A DNA stretch of 8,429 nt, from NCBI GenBank assembly GCA_005786775.1, contig SYDD01000327.1, forward strand, positions 1 to 8,429. Reading direction: 5' to 3'. The position numbers and the translations under genes were made by a program. The notes below the pieces were generated by a model, which was not told the DNA's origin, did no database searches, and was given only the letters and a program-made list of their open reading frames with translations. Positions 1 to 6,170 of this stretch are shown piece after piece. This stretch comes from Opitutaceae bacterium. GTDB lineage: Bacteria > Verrucomicrobiota > Verrucomicrobiia > Opitutales > Opitutaceae. Position 1 is the stretch's first letter; each line of letters opens with the position of its first letter.

Positions 1-15
1 GCGGTCGGAAAACAT
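1..15 (-). CDS. possible start of a further gene (5 codons only)
   Basis: An ATG at 15-13 opens a frame reading M-F-S-D-R to the window edge. It lies 55 bases downstream of the histidine kinase stop, and a purine-rich GGAGAG sits about 10 bases before the ATG, a reasonable ribosome-binding site. Nothing can be said about the product. It could also be chance, because only five codons are visible. Confidence 0.2.
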
Positions 16-70
16 TGCCCGCGACTCTCCGTTCGCGCCCGAACCTCCCTCCGCCACCGCCGCAAGGCGC

Positions 71-976
71 TCAACGAACGCGCTCCGCGGGGATCCAAGA
101 ACGGAAAACCGTACGGTCCGCCGCGGGGCGCTCGTGCCATACCACGCCGCCGCAACGAGTCAGCAGTACGAGCGCGAGTGAAATCCCCAACCCGGCGCCC
201 CCCTGGCCCCGGGCGTTTTGACCCTGAAAGAAGGGTTCGCCTAGCCGCCCCGCCTCCTCGGCCGAGAGCCCCGTCCCAGCATTCTCTACCTCCAGCTCCA
301 AGCCACCATCGCGCCCCCGAATCCGCAGCGCCGGCCGCGTGCCCGGTTCCGCGAAGCGGGCCGCATTGGCGAACAGGCAGAGCCAAGCTTCGTCTGCGGC
401 CTGCCGGGGCAAGGACCAGCGTGTGCTGGGCTCGGCCGCGACCTCCCACGTCCAAGCTGACCCGTCCTCCCCCACCCCGCCACGGGCGCCAAGCGCATTC
501 AACCACGCACGTAATTCAACCGTCTCCCGCCGTCCCAGATCCGCATCCGCAAGGGCGCGTTCCAACTGCTCCACCTGCTCGACCAAGCGCCGCATGCCCT
601 CGATGGAGCGATCACTCGTCGCCAGCCACCTTCGCTCCCGCTCCGCCATCAGGTCGTTCCCGTGCCGGGAAAGCAGATACGAGGCGCTCTGCAGCGAAGC
701 GATATGGTTCTTCAGCTCGTGCGCCAGTTGCCGCTGGAAATCAGCCGGCACGGCAAGTCCGACGCCCGCTGTTCCCGAACTTGCGGGTGCGACCGGGCGA
801 AAACCCCGGAGGGCGAGTGGCGTGGGCATAGAAAGAGTCGAAGGTCTGGGGAGAGAAGCCGCGAGCGTCCGTGGCGGTGGGTGCGGCCGAGGAAAGACGG
901 CGGAAATCCGGGGTTCCGAAAGCAAGGTCGCGCCCGTAATCCGGGCCCCAGCAGGTTCAGTCGGGACGGCGGCCAT
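71..976 (-). CDS. soluble sensor histidine kinase, no recognisable sensor domain
   Basis: Predicted cytoplasmic histidine kinase, the likely partner of the response regulator directly upstream. Starting from the ATG at 976 (301 residues), residues 1-80 are Pro/Ala/Arg-rich with no evident PAS, GAF, HAMP or membrane segment. The H-box LAHELKN places the phosphoacceptor at His86, in a dimerisation helix that runs to about residue 145. The ATPase domain follows: N-box FANAARFA (Asn204), G1-like ENAGTGL (231-237), F-box GEPFFQG (246-252) and glycine-rich GQGGAGLGISL (257-267). The usual G1 Asp is replaced by Asn, a change also found in some active kinases. The ATG at 976 overlaps the regulator stop by 20 bases, which fits translational coupling, although no strong ribosome-binding site is seen. 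An alternative ATG at 829 (252 residues) would drop most of the low-complexity leader. The frame stays open to 1072. Family assignment is firm; the start and the signal sensed are not known. Confidence 0.85.
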   Translation of the reverse strand: MAAVPTEPAGARITGATLLSEPRISAVFPRPHPPPRTLAASLPRPSTLSMPTPLALRGFRPVAPASSGTAGVGLAVPADFQRQLAHELKNHIASLQSASYLLSRHGNDLMAERERRWLATSDRSIEGMRRLVEQVEQLERALADADLGRRETVELRAWLNALGARGGVGEDGSAWTWEVAAEPSTRWSLPRQAADEAWLCLFANAARFAEPGTRPALRIRGRDGGLELEVENAGTGLSAEEAGRLGEPFFQGQNARGQGGAGLGISLALVLLTRCGGVVWHERPAADRTVFRSWIPAERVR

Positions 977-1721
977 CGCCAGCGCGCGCCGCCGCCTCGC
1001 TCGCCTCCGCCCCGGCCCGATGTAGCCCGACAAGGCCGATCTCGAAGGCGTACCGTACAAGGTCCTGGGCATTGCGGGCTTCGGCGCGCTCCATTAGGCT
1101 CTGACGCATCCGATACACCTTTTGATCCGAAAGCTTCATCTCCTTCGCGATGTCCTTGATGGAGTATCCCCCCGCCAGCAGCTCCAGCACTCGAAACTCG
1201 GTGGGCTCCAGCTTTAGCGTTCCGCCCGGGCCACTCCGCAGCAGCGAGGACATCAGGCGGCTGGCCCCTTGGCTGAAGTAAATCCCTCCCTCGCTCACCC
1301 GTTGCAGCCCTGCCTTGAGCTCCTCAATCGAGTCCCCCTTATCGACATAACCGGCTGCCCCGTGGGCCAGCGCGAGCTGCAAGGAGTGCACCGTGGTCGT
1401 GCCCGAATAGATGATGACGCGGGGCGCCACCGGCAGAGCCCGCAGCTTCTGCAGTGCGTTGATCCCGCCGATCCCTGGAATCATCAGGTCGAGCACAACC
1501 AGATCGACCTCGCCCCGCTGGGCGGCTTCCCCCGCCGGCACGTCTCCCGCACTCACCCCGACCACCTTGAAACCCGGGATCAGGTTAATGAACGCTTCGA
1601 GCAATTGTCGCACCGAGATATGATCCTCGACGATCCAGATCCGGCGCGGGGACCCCGCCGCAGGCGTCTCGAGCGAGCTACCCGGTAACCGTGTAACAGC
1701 TTCGATGGGGTTTGGGTTCAT
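957..1721 (-). CDS. NarL/FixJ-type response regulator with C-terminal helix-turn-helix
   Basis: Two-component transcription regulator of 254 residues. The receiver domain spans about residues 27-145: the acidic pair Glu32-Asp33 in WIVEDH, the phosphoacceptor Asp78 in VVLDLMIPG, the switch Ser106 in IIYSGT and the conserved Lys128 in GYVDKGD. A LuxR/GerE-like DNA-binding domain covers about 172-225 (LEPTEFRVLELLAGG, then IKDIAKEMKLSDQKVYRM as the helix-turn-helix). An Ala/Gly/Arg-rich tail follows. It is the first gene of a pair with the overlapping kinase gene and faces a 324-base non-coding region that probably holds its promoter. The ATG at 1721 is the only good start; about 26 residues precede the first receiver strand and the ribosome-binding site is weak. 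The regulated genes cannot be told from the sequence. Confidence 0.93.
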   Translation of the reverse strand: MNPNPIEAVTRLPGSSLETPAAGSPRRIWIVEDHISVRQLLEAFINLIPGFKVVGVSAGDVPAGEAAQRGEVDLVVLDLMIPGIGGINALQKLRALPVAPRVIIYSGTTTVHSLQLALAHGAAGYVDKGDSIEELKAGLQRVSEGGIYFSQGASRLMSSLLRSGPGGTLKLEPTEFRVLELLAGGYSIKDIAKEMKLSDQKVYRMRQSLMERAEARNAQDLVRYAFEIGLVGLHRAGAEASEAAARAGDGRRPD

Positions 1722-1742
1722 TCAGGTGAAACACCCCATAAA

Positions 1743-1748
1743 ATTATA
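1743..1748 (-). promoter_or_regulatory. candidate -10 box for the two-component pair
   Basis: A perfect TATAAT reads on the minus strand at 1748-1743. Transcription would start near 1736 and leave a leader of about 15 bases before the regulator ATG. The hexamer at 17-base spacing is TAAGGG, a poor -35 match, so the promoter may need an activator or use another sigma factor. AT-richness alone could produce this match. Confidence 0.35.
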
Positions 1749-1788
1749 AAATCCCACCATGCAAACCCTTATTTTAGTAAAAGCTGGT

Positions 1789-1813
1789 TCATTTTTCGAA
1801 AATATGAAAATGA
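1789..1813. repeat. inverted repeats, possible operator
   Basis: TCATTTT (1789-1795) and AAAATGA (1807-1813) form perfect 7-base arms with an 11-base spacer. Overlapping them is the 10-base palindrome TTTTCGAAAA at 1793-1802. The element lies about 40-65 bases upstream of the candidate -10 box of the response regulator gene, where an activator site would be expected. Binding of any protein is inference. Confidence 0.4.
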
Positions 1814-1902
1814 CACTCCGCCGATGCCGTATGCTCAAAGGCTCAAGACCTTTTTAGGTTAAGGTGGGCGCCATCCCCGGTTCTTCTGTCTTCCGATTTA
1901 CG

Positions 1903-1950
1903 GCCTGACATTCCTCCCGAGGACTTCGGCTCCCGATGGAATCCTAAGGC
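1903..1950. repeat. nested inverted repeats, possible structured RNA
   Basis: Three concentric pairs of arms are visible: GCCT (1903-1906) with AGGC (1947-1950), ATTCC (1910-1914) with GGAAT (1938-1942), and CCGA (1917-1920) with TCGG (1926-1929). They are separated by internal loops of 3/4 and 2/8 bases around a 5-base apical loop. No U-run follows on either strand, so it is not a classic terminator. No known RNA family is recognised. Confidence 0.3.
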
Positions 1951-2029
1951 AACGAGCTGTTATTGAAAGCACCTCGCACACCACAGAGTGTCGCCATTGA
2001 CGGTTAGGTCCCTCTCCCTTGCGGTCAAC

Positions 2030-2055
2030 GGCGAACTCGGGGCGATCAGTTCGCC
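2030..2055 (-). repeat. 8-bp hairpin spanning the stop codon of the DUF2017-like gene
   Basis: GGCGAACT (2030-2037) and AGTTCGCC (2048-2055) are perfect reverse complements with a 10-base loop, and the TGA stop (2048-2046) lies at the inner end of one arm. In the minus-strand transcript this would be a stable stem at the end of the clpS operon. No T-run follows, so it may be a 3'-end or RNA-stability element and not an intrinsic terminator. Confidence 0.35.
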
Positions 2056-2507
2056 ACGATGTTGTCGCCGAGATGCTGTAGGATCAGCTCCTGTACGGTC
2101 GCGAGGAACAGAAAACAGGCCATCGCCTTGTGGCCGCCAGGTTCGAAAGGCCCCGCCTCCACGTCGCCGCTCTCCAAGGCATCATCCCCCCACGCCCGCA
2201 GGTAGGATTCGCGAAGGCGAAGGCGAAGGACCGAACAGGCACGCAGGATCACCTCGGCGTTCTCCGCGTCAAAAGCGACGATCCCCTCCCGGAAAAAGAC
2301 CTCGTCGAACAACCCCAACAGGGCCCGCACCTCGGTGGCCTCCGCGGCCGCCAGTTCGCCGATCCACGCGCTCCTCAGGTCGGGATCCGCATCCGGCGGC
2401 ACGACGACCCCGGGGGCGGCGACCGGGGGGCCTTCGCCGAGCGCTCGGATCACGTCGAGTAACGGCGCCACGACGGGCACCGCCAATTTGACCTCAATGC
2501 GCTTCAT
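2046..2507 (-). CDS. DUF2017-like protein encoded with clpS
   Basis: A 153-residue protein of unknown biochemical role. The ATG at 2507 starts 14 bases inside the 3' end of clpS with no clear ribosome-binding site, which points to translational coupling. The protein is acidic and mostly helical in appearance, with no signal peptide or convincing membrane helix. Residues 1-25 begin with a short MKRIEVKL strand. The pattern RACSVLRLRLRES (89-101), an acidic linker (about 107-122) and LATVQELILQHL (135-146) resemble the C-terminal half of DUF2017 proteins, which I recall as a basic/hydrophobic LRLxLG-type helix followed by an LQExLVxxL helix. In Actinobacteria DUF2017 genes commonly follow clpS, so position supports the same family. 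I infer a role linked to ClpS-dependent proteolysis; the similarity is judged by eye. The reading frame is open further upstream to 2645 inside clpS, but that extension is Arg/Cys-rich and looks non-coding. Confidence 0.75.
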   Translation of the reverse strand: MKRIEVKLAVPVVAPLLDVIRALGEGPPVAAPGVVVPPDADPDLRSAWIGELAAAEATEVRALLGLFDEVFFREGIVAFDAENAEVILRACSVLRLRLRESYLRAWGDDALESGDVEAGPFEPGGHKAMACFLFLATVQELILQHLGDNIVAN

Positions 2508-2868
2508 CGGGTTCGACGACCGCGGAAAGGTGCCATTCCTGCAACGTGAAAGCGTACGCCTCGGCCTTCTCGCGCAGGCCCGTCCACACCACCGAACGAC
2601 CCTGCTCGTGCACCTCAAGCATCTTGCGCCGCGCCGTCGCCTCATCGAAACCCAGCACCCGGCGGAAGACCAGCACCACGTAGGACATCAGGTTCACCGG
2701 GTCATTGAGAACGACCACGCGCCACCCCCCCACGGTCGCTACCCGCTCGGCCTCCTCCGGCAATACCTGCGTCTTTTCTCTGCTCACAGCCCCGAAGCTT
2801 TGCAGAGCATCCCCCCGGCGGCCCCGAATACCCGCGCGGCGGCCGATTCCACTACCGCGCTTAGCCAC
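2494..2868 (-). CDS. clpS: ATP-dependent Clp protease adaptor ClpS
   Basis: ClpS binds proteins with destabilising N-terminal residues and hands them to the Clp AAA+ unfoldase (ClpA or ClpC) for degradation by ClpP in the cytoplasm. The core runs from about residue 48 to 121: WRVVVLNDPVNLMSYVV (49-65) gives the substrate-pocket residues Asn55, Asp56 and Met61, and RKMLEVHEQG (81-90) supplies Met83 and the conserved His86. The NDPVNLMSYV form is typical of actinobacterial ClpS, whereas E. coli has a different ND-motif sequence. The GTG at 2868 is preceded by GAGA at 8-base spacing and gives 124 residues with a basic, low-complexity N-terminal 27. A second GTG at 2787 gives 97 residues, nearer the usual family length, but has a poorer ribosome-binding site. 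The gene lies 45 bases after tRNA-Val and overlaps the DUF2017-like gene by 14 bases. Confidence 0.93.
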   Translation of the reverse strand: MAKRGSGIGRRAGIRGRRGDALQSFGAVSREKTQVLPEEAERVATVGGWRVVVLNDPVNLMSYVVLVFRRVLGFDEATARRKMLEVHEQGRSVVWTGLREKAEAYAFTLQEWHLSAVVEPDEAH

Positions 2869-2874
2869 AAACTG

Positions 2875-2902
2875 ATTCTCGGGTTAATCACTTATGGAGA
2901 AT
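2875..2902 (-). promoter_or_regulatory. inverted repeat covering the presumed clpS ribosome-binding site
   Basis: ATTCTC (2875-2880 on plus) and GAGAAT (2897-2902 on plus) are exact reverse complements, 16 bases apart. In the minus-strand RNA the second arm reads GAGAAT and contains the GAGA presumed to bind the ribosome for the GTG at 2868. Pairing could limit clpS translation. Six base pairs with a long loop is marginal, so this is suggestive only. Confidence 0.25.
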
Positions 2903-2913
2903 GAGTTGCGCGA

Positions 2914-2990
2914 TGGTGGACCCTACTGGACTCGAACCAGTGACCTTTTCCATGTCAAGGAAACGCTCTAACCAACTGAGCTAAGGGTCC
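2914..2990 (-). tRNA. tRNA-Val, anticodon GAC
   Basis: A complete 77-base cloverleaf reads on the minus strand. The acceptor stem is GGACCCT with AGGGTCC (7 pairs), the D stem GCTC/GAGC, the anticodon stem TTTCC/GGAAA around loop TTGACAT (anticodon GAC, with T33 and A37), and the T stem ACTGG/CCAGT around TTCGAGT. The discriminator is A and CCA is encoded (2916-2914). It decodes GUC and GUU. It lies between ribF and clpS in the same direction. An AT-rich patch (TAAATT, 3008-3003) just upstream could be a weak -10 box, but no good -35 was found, so it may be cut from a longer transcript. Confidence 0.97.
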
Positions 2991-3031
2991 GCACCGGAAG
3001 GAAATTTAGGAAACAGGCTCGGCCCGCCGCA

Positions 3032-3053
3032 GCGCAAGGAAAAACCTCGGCGC
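3032..3053 (-). other. imperfect hairpin just after ribF
   Basis: GCGC (3032-3035) pairs with GCGC (3050-3053), and AGG (3037-3039) with CCT (3045-3047), around a loop of five A on plus (five U in the transcript). It begins one base after the ribF stop codon. No U-run follows the stem, so intrinsic termination is doubtful; it may be a processing or attenuation point before the tRNA. Confidence 0.25.
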
Positions 3054-3998
3054 TCACGCGGGCGGCAGACCGAGCGCGCTCCGGGCCGCGGCGCAGTCCT
3101 GCAGGATCTGGCCCCGCAGCGCCGCGACGTCCGGGAAAGCCCGCTCCGGCCGGAGAAAGCGCTCCCATTCGACGGTCAGCATCTCTCCTTCCGTCCAAGG
3201 ACACTCGCCGAGGAGGTGCACCTCCAGGCGGGGCTCCGTTGCCCGCTCGACTGTCGGACGCAGGCCGTAGTTAGCCACCCCGGGTCGAGCCTGCCCGCTC
3301 GCGCCGCGCACCCGCACGGCGTAGGCCCCGAAGCGAGGGGCAGCAGGCGGCGACCACACCAGATTTAAGGTTGGAAAGCCCAACGTGCGCCCCAGCCGCT
3401 TCCCAGGCACCACCGGGCCGCAAGATTCGTAGGGTCGCCCCAGCAGACCCGCCACCGCCCCCATCTCCCCGGCCACCAGCAACGCCCGGATCCGCGTGCT
3501 GCTCACCGGCGCACCGTCGACCTGAACGGGCGGAGACACCACCACGGCGATTCCGGCCGCCCTCCCGGTCTGGGCCAGCAGGGCCACCTCCCCCAGACGT
3601 GCCCGGCCAAAGCGAAAATTCTCCCCGACATAGAGGCCGGCCAATCCCGGAAGGCGCGCCCGCAGCCAGGTCACGAAATCCTCCGCCTCCACGTCCGCGA
3701 TTCCGGCGGAAAACGGCTCCGTTAGGATCAGGTCTACCCCCAACCGGCGCAGCACCTCCGCCTTGGCGGACGGGTCCTGCATCACCCGAGTGGGCGACGC
3801 GGGTCGCAGGACCACGCTCGGATGCGGCCAGAAGGTCAGCACCCCCGCGCTGCCGCCCGCGGCGCGGGCCGCCGCCACCGCCAGACGGATGACCGCCTGA
3901 TGGCCCTGGTGCACCCCATCGAACATCCCCACGGCCAGATGCAGCGGGGCACGGTAAAAGGGCACCGCGGCGAGGTTCGCGAGGGCTTCCGGCGGCAT
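3054..3998 (-). CDS. ribF: bifunctional riboflavin kinase / FAD synthetase
   Basis: RibF phosphorylates riboflavin to FMN and then adenylylates FMN to FAD in the cytoplasm. From the ATG at 3998 it has 314 residues, the normal length. The N-terminal FAD synthetase domain (about 1-180) shows GMFDGVHQGH (24-33, the nucleotidyltransferase HxGH signature), TFWPHP (56-61), GENFRFG (125-131) and SSTRIR (166-171). The C-terminal riboflavin kinase domain (about 185-310) shows GRTLGFPTLNL (203-213, the PTxN metal/ATP motif), NYGLRPTV (243-250) and LEVHLL, with the probable catalytic Glu at about 259. All key motifs are intact. It starts 15 bases after the truB stop, as expected in this operon. A TTG six bases further upstream (4004) is a possible alternative start; neither has a strong ribosome-binding site. 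Confidence 0.96.
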   Translation of the reverse strand: MPPEALANLAAVPFYRAPLHLAVGMFDGVHQGHQAVIRLAVAAARAAGGSAGVLTFWPHPSVVLRPASPTRVMQDPSAKAEVLRRLGVDLILTEPFSAGIADVEAEDFVTWLRARLPGLAGLYVGENFRFGRARLGEVALLAQTGRAAGIAVVVSPPVQVDGAPVSSTRIRALLVAGEMGAVAGLLGRPYESCGPVVPGKRLGRTLGFPTLNLVWSPPAAPRFGAYAVRVRGASGQARPGVANYGLRPTVERATEPRLEVHLLGECPWTEGEMLTVEWERFLRPERAFPDVAALRGQILQDCAAARSALGLPPA

Positions 3999-4013
3999 GA
4001 CCAAGGAACCGGC

Positions 4014-4739
4014 TCAGAGGGCCACGGGGGGAACCGCCCCAACCACGGGGATCAACCGACGCTCGATTTCCGGGAGAGTCAGCGCGTTGATCTGATCCAG
4101 GGTCAGCGCTTGCGCGACCTCGAACTGGCCCGCTCCCGTGCGGCGTAAGGCCGCGAGGTGGGCACCGCATCCGAGGCGGTTACCTAGGTCGTGCGCCAAG
4201 GTGCGCACGTAGGTGCCCTTGGTGCACTTGAGGCGGAAATCAAACCGTGGCAGGGCGCAGCCGGTCAGCGTCCATTCCATCAGGCGGATGAAACGCGGCT
4301 CGCGCGCGACCTCCTGCCCCTTCCGCGCGCTCTTGTACAGGGGCACCCCATCGATCTTCACCGCGGAATACATCGGCGGCGTCTGGTACTGGTCCCCGAG
4401 GAAGCCGTTTATTGCCGTCTGGATCTCCGCGGCGGACAAGGTGGGCACCGGCCGAGTCTCCATCACTTCGCCCTCCGCGTCCTGGGTGTCGGTCGTCTTC
4501 CCCAGTTCGACGGTACCCTCATACTCTTTGTCGACCCCCATCAGGTACTGGGAAACCCGGGTCGCCTTGCCGACCAAAATGACGAGCAGGCCGGTGGCCA
4601 TCGGATCCAGCGTGCCCGCGTGGCCAATCCGCTTCATTCGCAGCTTGCCGCGCAGGCGCGCGACGACGTCATGTGAGGTGTGATCCCCGGGTTTGTCCAC
4701 GAGGAGGATCCCCTCCATTTCCTTGGCGGGCAGAAGCAT
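4014..4739 (-). CDS. truB: tRNA pseudouridine(55) synthase TruB
   Basis: TruB converts uridine 55 of the T-loop of tRNAs to pseudouridine and also helps tRNA fold. The 241-residue protein holds GILLVDKPGDHTSHDVV (10-26), the catalytic motif GHAGTLDPMATGLL (39-52) with nucleophile Asp45, EYEGTVELGKTTDTQDAEG (72-90) with the conserved Tyr, PPMYSAVKIDG (121-131) and KGTYVRTLAHDLG (174-186). It ends soon after the catalytic domain, so the C-terminal PUA-like domain found in the roughly 300-residue enzymes is absent or very short; short TruB forms are known. The ATG at 4739 lies three bases after the nrnA stop, which fits coupled translation. An internal ATG at 4718 (MEGILL) would also keep all motifs. 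Confidence 0.96.
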   Translation of the reverse strand: MLLPAKEMEGILLVDKPGDHTSHDVVARLRGKLRMKRIGHAGTLDPMATGLLVILVGKATRVSQYLMGVDKEYEGTVELGKTTDTQDAEGEVMETRPVPTLSAAEIQTAINGFLGDQYQTPPMYSAVKIDGVPLYKSARKGQEVAREPRFIRLMEWTLTGCALPRFDFRLKCTKGTYVRTLAHDLGNRLGCGAHLAALRRTGAGQFEVAQALTLDQINALTLPEIERRLIPVVGAVPPVAL

Positions 4740-4742
4740 GAT

Positions 4743-5753
4743 TCAGGAGGCGGGAGCGGCGGGCGGCGCTAGGCGCTCGGCCATCGCGGCCAACAGTCGA
4801 GCCTCGAAATCCGCGGGTGGCGTCGGCACGCTGAGGCCAGCCGCGCAGGCGTGGCCGCCACCCTTGAAGCGCGCCGCCACCAGATCCACCCGCATGGAAG
4901 GCTCCTTGGCCCGGAGACTGGCCTTGACCGAGCCATCCGGCCGCCATTCGACCAAGGCACCGATCTCCACCCCGTCGATGCTCCGGGCGTAGTCGACGAG
5001 CCCCTCGGTGTCCTCGACGCTGGAACCGGTCTCCTCATAAATGCCCGCCGGCAACACGCCCACGCAAAGCCGACCGCCCGCCTCCAGCCGCAGCGAGGCG
5101 AGGAAACGCTGCAGAAGGCGGAGCTTGCCCGGACTCTCCCGCTCGTAGAGTTCAAATCCCGCTTCCGCCGGCGACGCGCCGCGGGCCACCAACTCTCCCG
5201 CCAGAGTGAAGCAGCGTCGTGTGGTGGCTTGGAAGCGGAACTGCCCCGTGTCCGTCAGGATCCCAGCATAGAGCGCCCGCGCGGTCGCCGCATCGATGGG
5301 CAGCCCCGCATCCAGGAAGAGTCCGGCAAGGATCTCGCAGGTTGCCGCGGAGGTCCTTTCGATGAGATTCACCTCGCCAAAGCCCGCATTCGAGAGGTGA
5401 TGGTCGATCACTCCGACCGGGCGTGCGAAGTGGGCCTTGAGGCGTTCGCCGCCACGGGCGTGGTCCGCGCAATCGACAAAGATCGCCGCGCGAGCCAACG
5501 GGTCGCACAGCGCGTCGTCCGTCCGGCGGAACTCCATCCCACCGGTGCAGTACTGTAGGCGCCGGGGTACCGGGTCCGCGTTCACGCAAACGACATCCTG
5601 CCCCCGGGCCGCCAGCACCCGGGCTAGCGCCACTTGGGAGCCGATGCAGTCCCCATCGGGCCGCGCGTGCCCACAGACGGCGACCGGCAGGCCGGCCACA
5701 CGGTCTAGCAGACGGGTGAAGGCCGGCCGCAACTCTGGAAAAAAGGCTTCCAT
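4743..5753 (-). CDS. nrnA: DHH-family phosphoesterase, NrnA-like oligoribonuclease / pAp phosphatase
   Basis: NrnA-type enzymes degrade 2-5-nucleotide RNAs and dephosphorylate 3'-phosphoadenosine 5'-phosphate, using Mn2+ in a two-domain DHH/DHHA1 fold. The 336-residue protein matches this family: GHARPDGDCIGS (28-39), IFVDCAD (91-97), VIDHHLSN (115-122, the DHH signature Asp117-His118-His119), GILTDTGQFRF (164-174, metal ligand Asp168), and the C-terminal RFKGGGHACAAG (295-306), the GGGH nucleic-acid binding motif of DHHA1. The ATG at 5753 has AAGGAG at 5-base spacing and lies two bases after the rbfA stop, which settles the start; the frame is open upstream to 5948 but only as a shadow of rbfA. 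The order rbfA-nrnA-truB is known in several phyla. Related RecJ-like or c-di-AMP phosphodiesterases (GdpP/DhhP) are less likely given length and neighbours. Confidence 0.92.
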   Translation of the reverse strand: MEAFFPELRPAFTRLLDRVAGLPVAVCGHARPDGDCIGSQVALARVLAARGQDVVCVNADPVPRRLQYCTGGMEFRRTDDALCDPLARAAIFVDCADHARGGERLKAHFARPVGVIDHHLSNAGFGEVNLIERTSAATCEILAGLFLDAGLPIDAATARALYAGILTDTGQFRFQATTRRCFTLAGELVARGASPAEAGFELYERESPGKLRLLQRFLASLRLEAGGRLCVGVLPAGIYEETGSSVEDTEGLVDYARSIDGVEIGALVEWRPDGSVKASLRAKEPSMRVDLVAARFKGGGHACAAGLSVPTPPADFEARLLAAMAERLAPPAAPAS

Positions 5754-5755
5754 CC

Positions 5756-6136
5756 TCACTCCTTCGACTCCGGCTCGCGCGCGAGGGTCGGGACGGTCCC
5801 GGGCGGCGTCACCGCGTCCAGCACCTGCAGGATGCGCGCGCTGCGGGCAGCCGAATGATCCAGCACATATTCGAACTTGGGCAGGTACTTGAGTACAATT
5901 CTCCGTCCCACCTCGGCGCGGATAGCCCCAGCCTGGGCACGCAGCCAACGGAGCTTGGCCTCAGCGGCCTCCGCATCACCCACCACGGCGACGAACACCC
6001 GCGCGTCTCGCAAGTCCGGCGAGACGCGAACCTCGGTGATGGTTACGTTTGTCGCTTCCGACTGATAACGGCGACGCAGGATATCGCCCAGCTCGCGCTG
6101 AACGAGCTCGTTGACGCGCACCGTACGGTTGCTCAT
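5756..6136 (-). CDS. rbfA: 30S ribosome-binding factor RbfA
   Basis: RbfA binds the immature 30S subunit and helps late 16S rRNA processing. The 126-residue protein has the expected single KH-like domain: an N-terminal basic helix RVNELVQRELGDILRR (7-22), the strand ITEVRVSPDLRDARVFVAV (33-51), the helical RAQAGAIRAEVGRRI (66-80) with the AxG kink, and the conserved final strand KYLPKFEYVLDHS (83-95). A short charged tail follows. The ATG at 6136 lies 34 bases after the infB stop, and no strong ribosome-binding site is visible. The frame runs open upstream into infB to 6451, but that part is Arg/Ser-rich shadow translation. Immediately downstream is nrnA, two bases away, with its ribosome-binding site inside the rbfA 3' end. 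Confidence 0.95.
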   Translation of the reverse strand: MSNRTVRVNELVQRELGDILRRRYQSEATNVTITEVRVSPDLRDARVFVAVVGDAEAAEAKLRWLRAQAGAIRAEVGRRIVLKYLPKFEYVLDHSAARSARILQVLDAVTPPGTVPTLAREPESKE

Positions 6137-6170
6137 CGCCGAGGGAACGATCGGGGCGGACGGTCCGGGC

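Larger units (their letters stand above)
1722..2045. other. intergenic region, AT-rich near the regulator gene
   Basis: This is 324 bases between the response regulator start and the end of the DUF2017-like gene. No convincing gene is present on either strand. The part from about 1735 to 1860 is much richer in A+T than its surroundings and contains a TATAAT box, a 10-base palindrome and several short inverted repeats. The part from 1900 to 1950 holds nested inverted repeats. It probably contains the promoter of the two-component pair and the 3' end of the clpS transcript. Confidence 0.7.

Noticed and set aside
178..1159. Long open frames on the plus strand opposite the two-component genes (217, 228 and 165 codons)
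   Set aside because: They are Pro/Arg/Ser-rich, match no family and lie opposite clear kinase and regulator motifs; high GC content removes stop codons.
1848..1859. ACCT-TTTT-AGGT inverted repeat as a terminator
   Set aside because: A four-pair stem is too weak and no T-run follows the stem on either strand.
1988..2491. Plus-strand 167-codon frame starting in the intergenic region
   Set aside because: Most of it is antisense to the DUF2017-like gene, it is Arg/Pro-rich, and it has no ribosome-binding site or motif.
3271..4170. 299-codon minus-strand frame overlapping ribF and truB
   Set aside because: Its Gly/Arg-rich composition is typical of a shifted frame; ribF and truB in their own frames carry all catalytic motifs.
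4851..5558. 235-codon plus-strand frame opposite nrnA
   Set aside because: It has no recognisable motif and is an antisense shadow of a gene with all DHH motifs intact.
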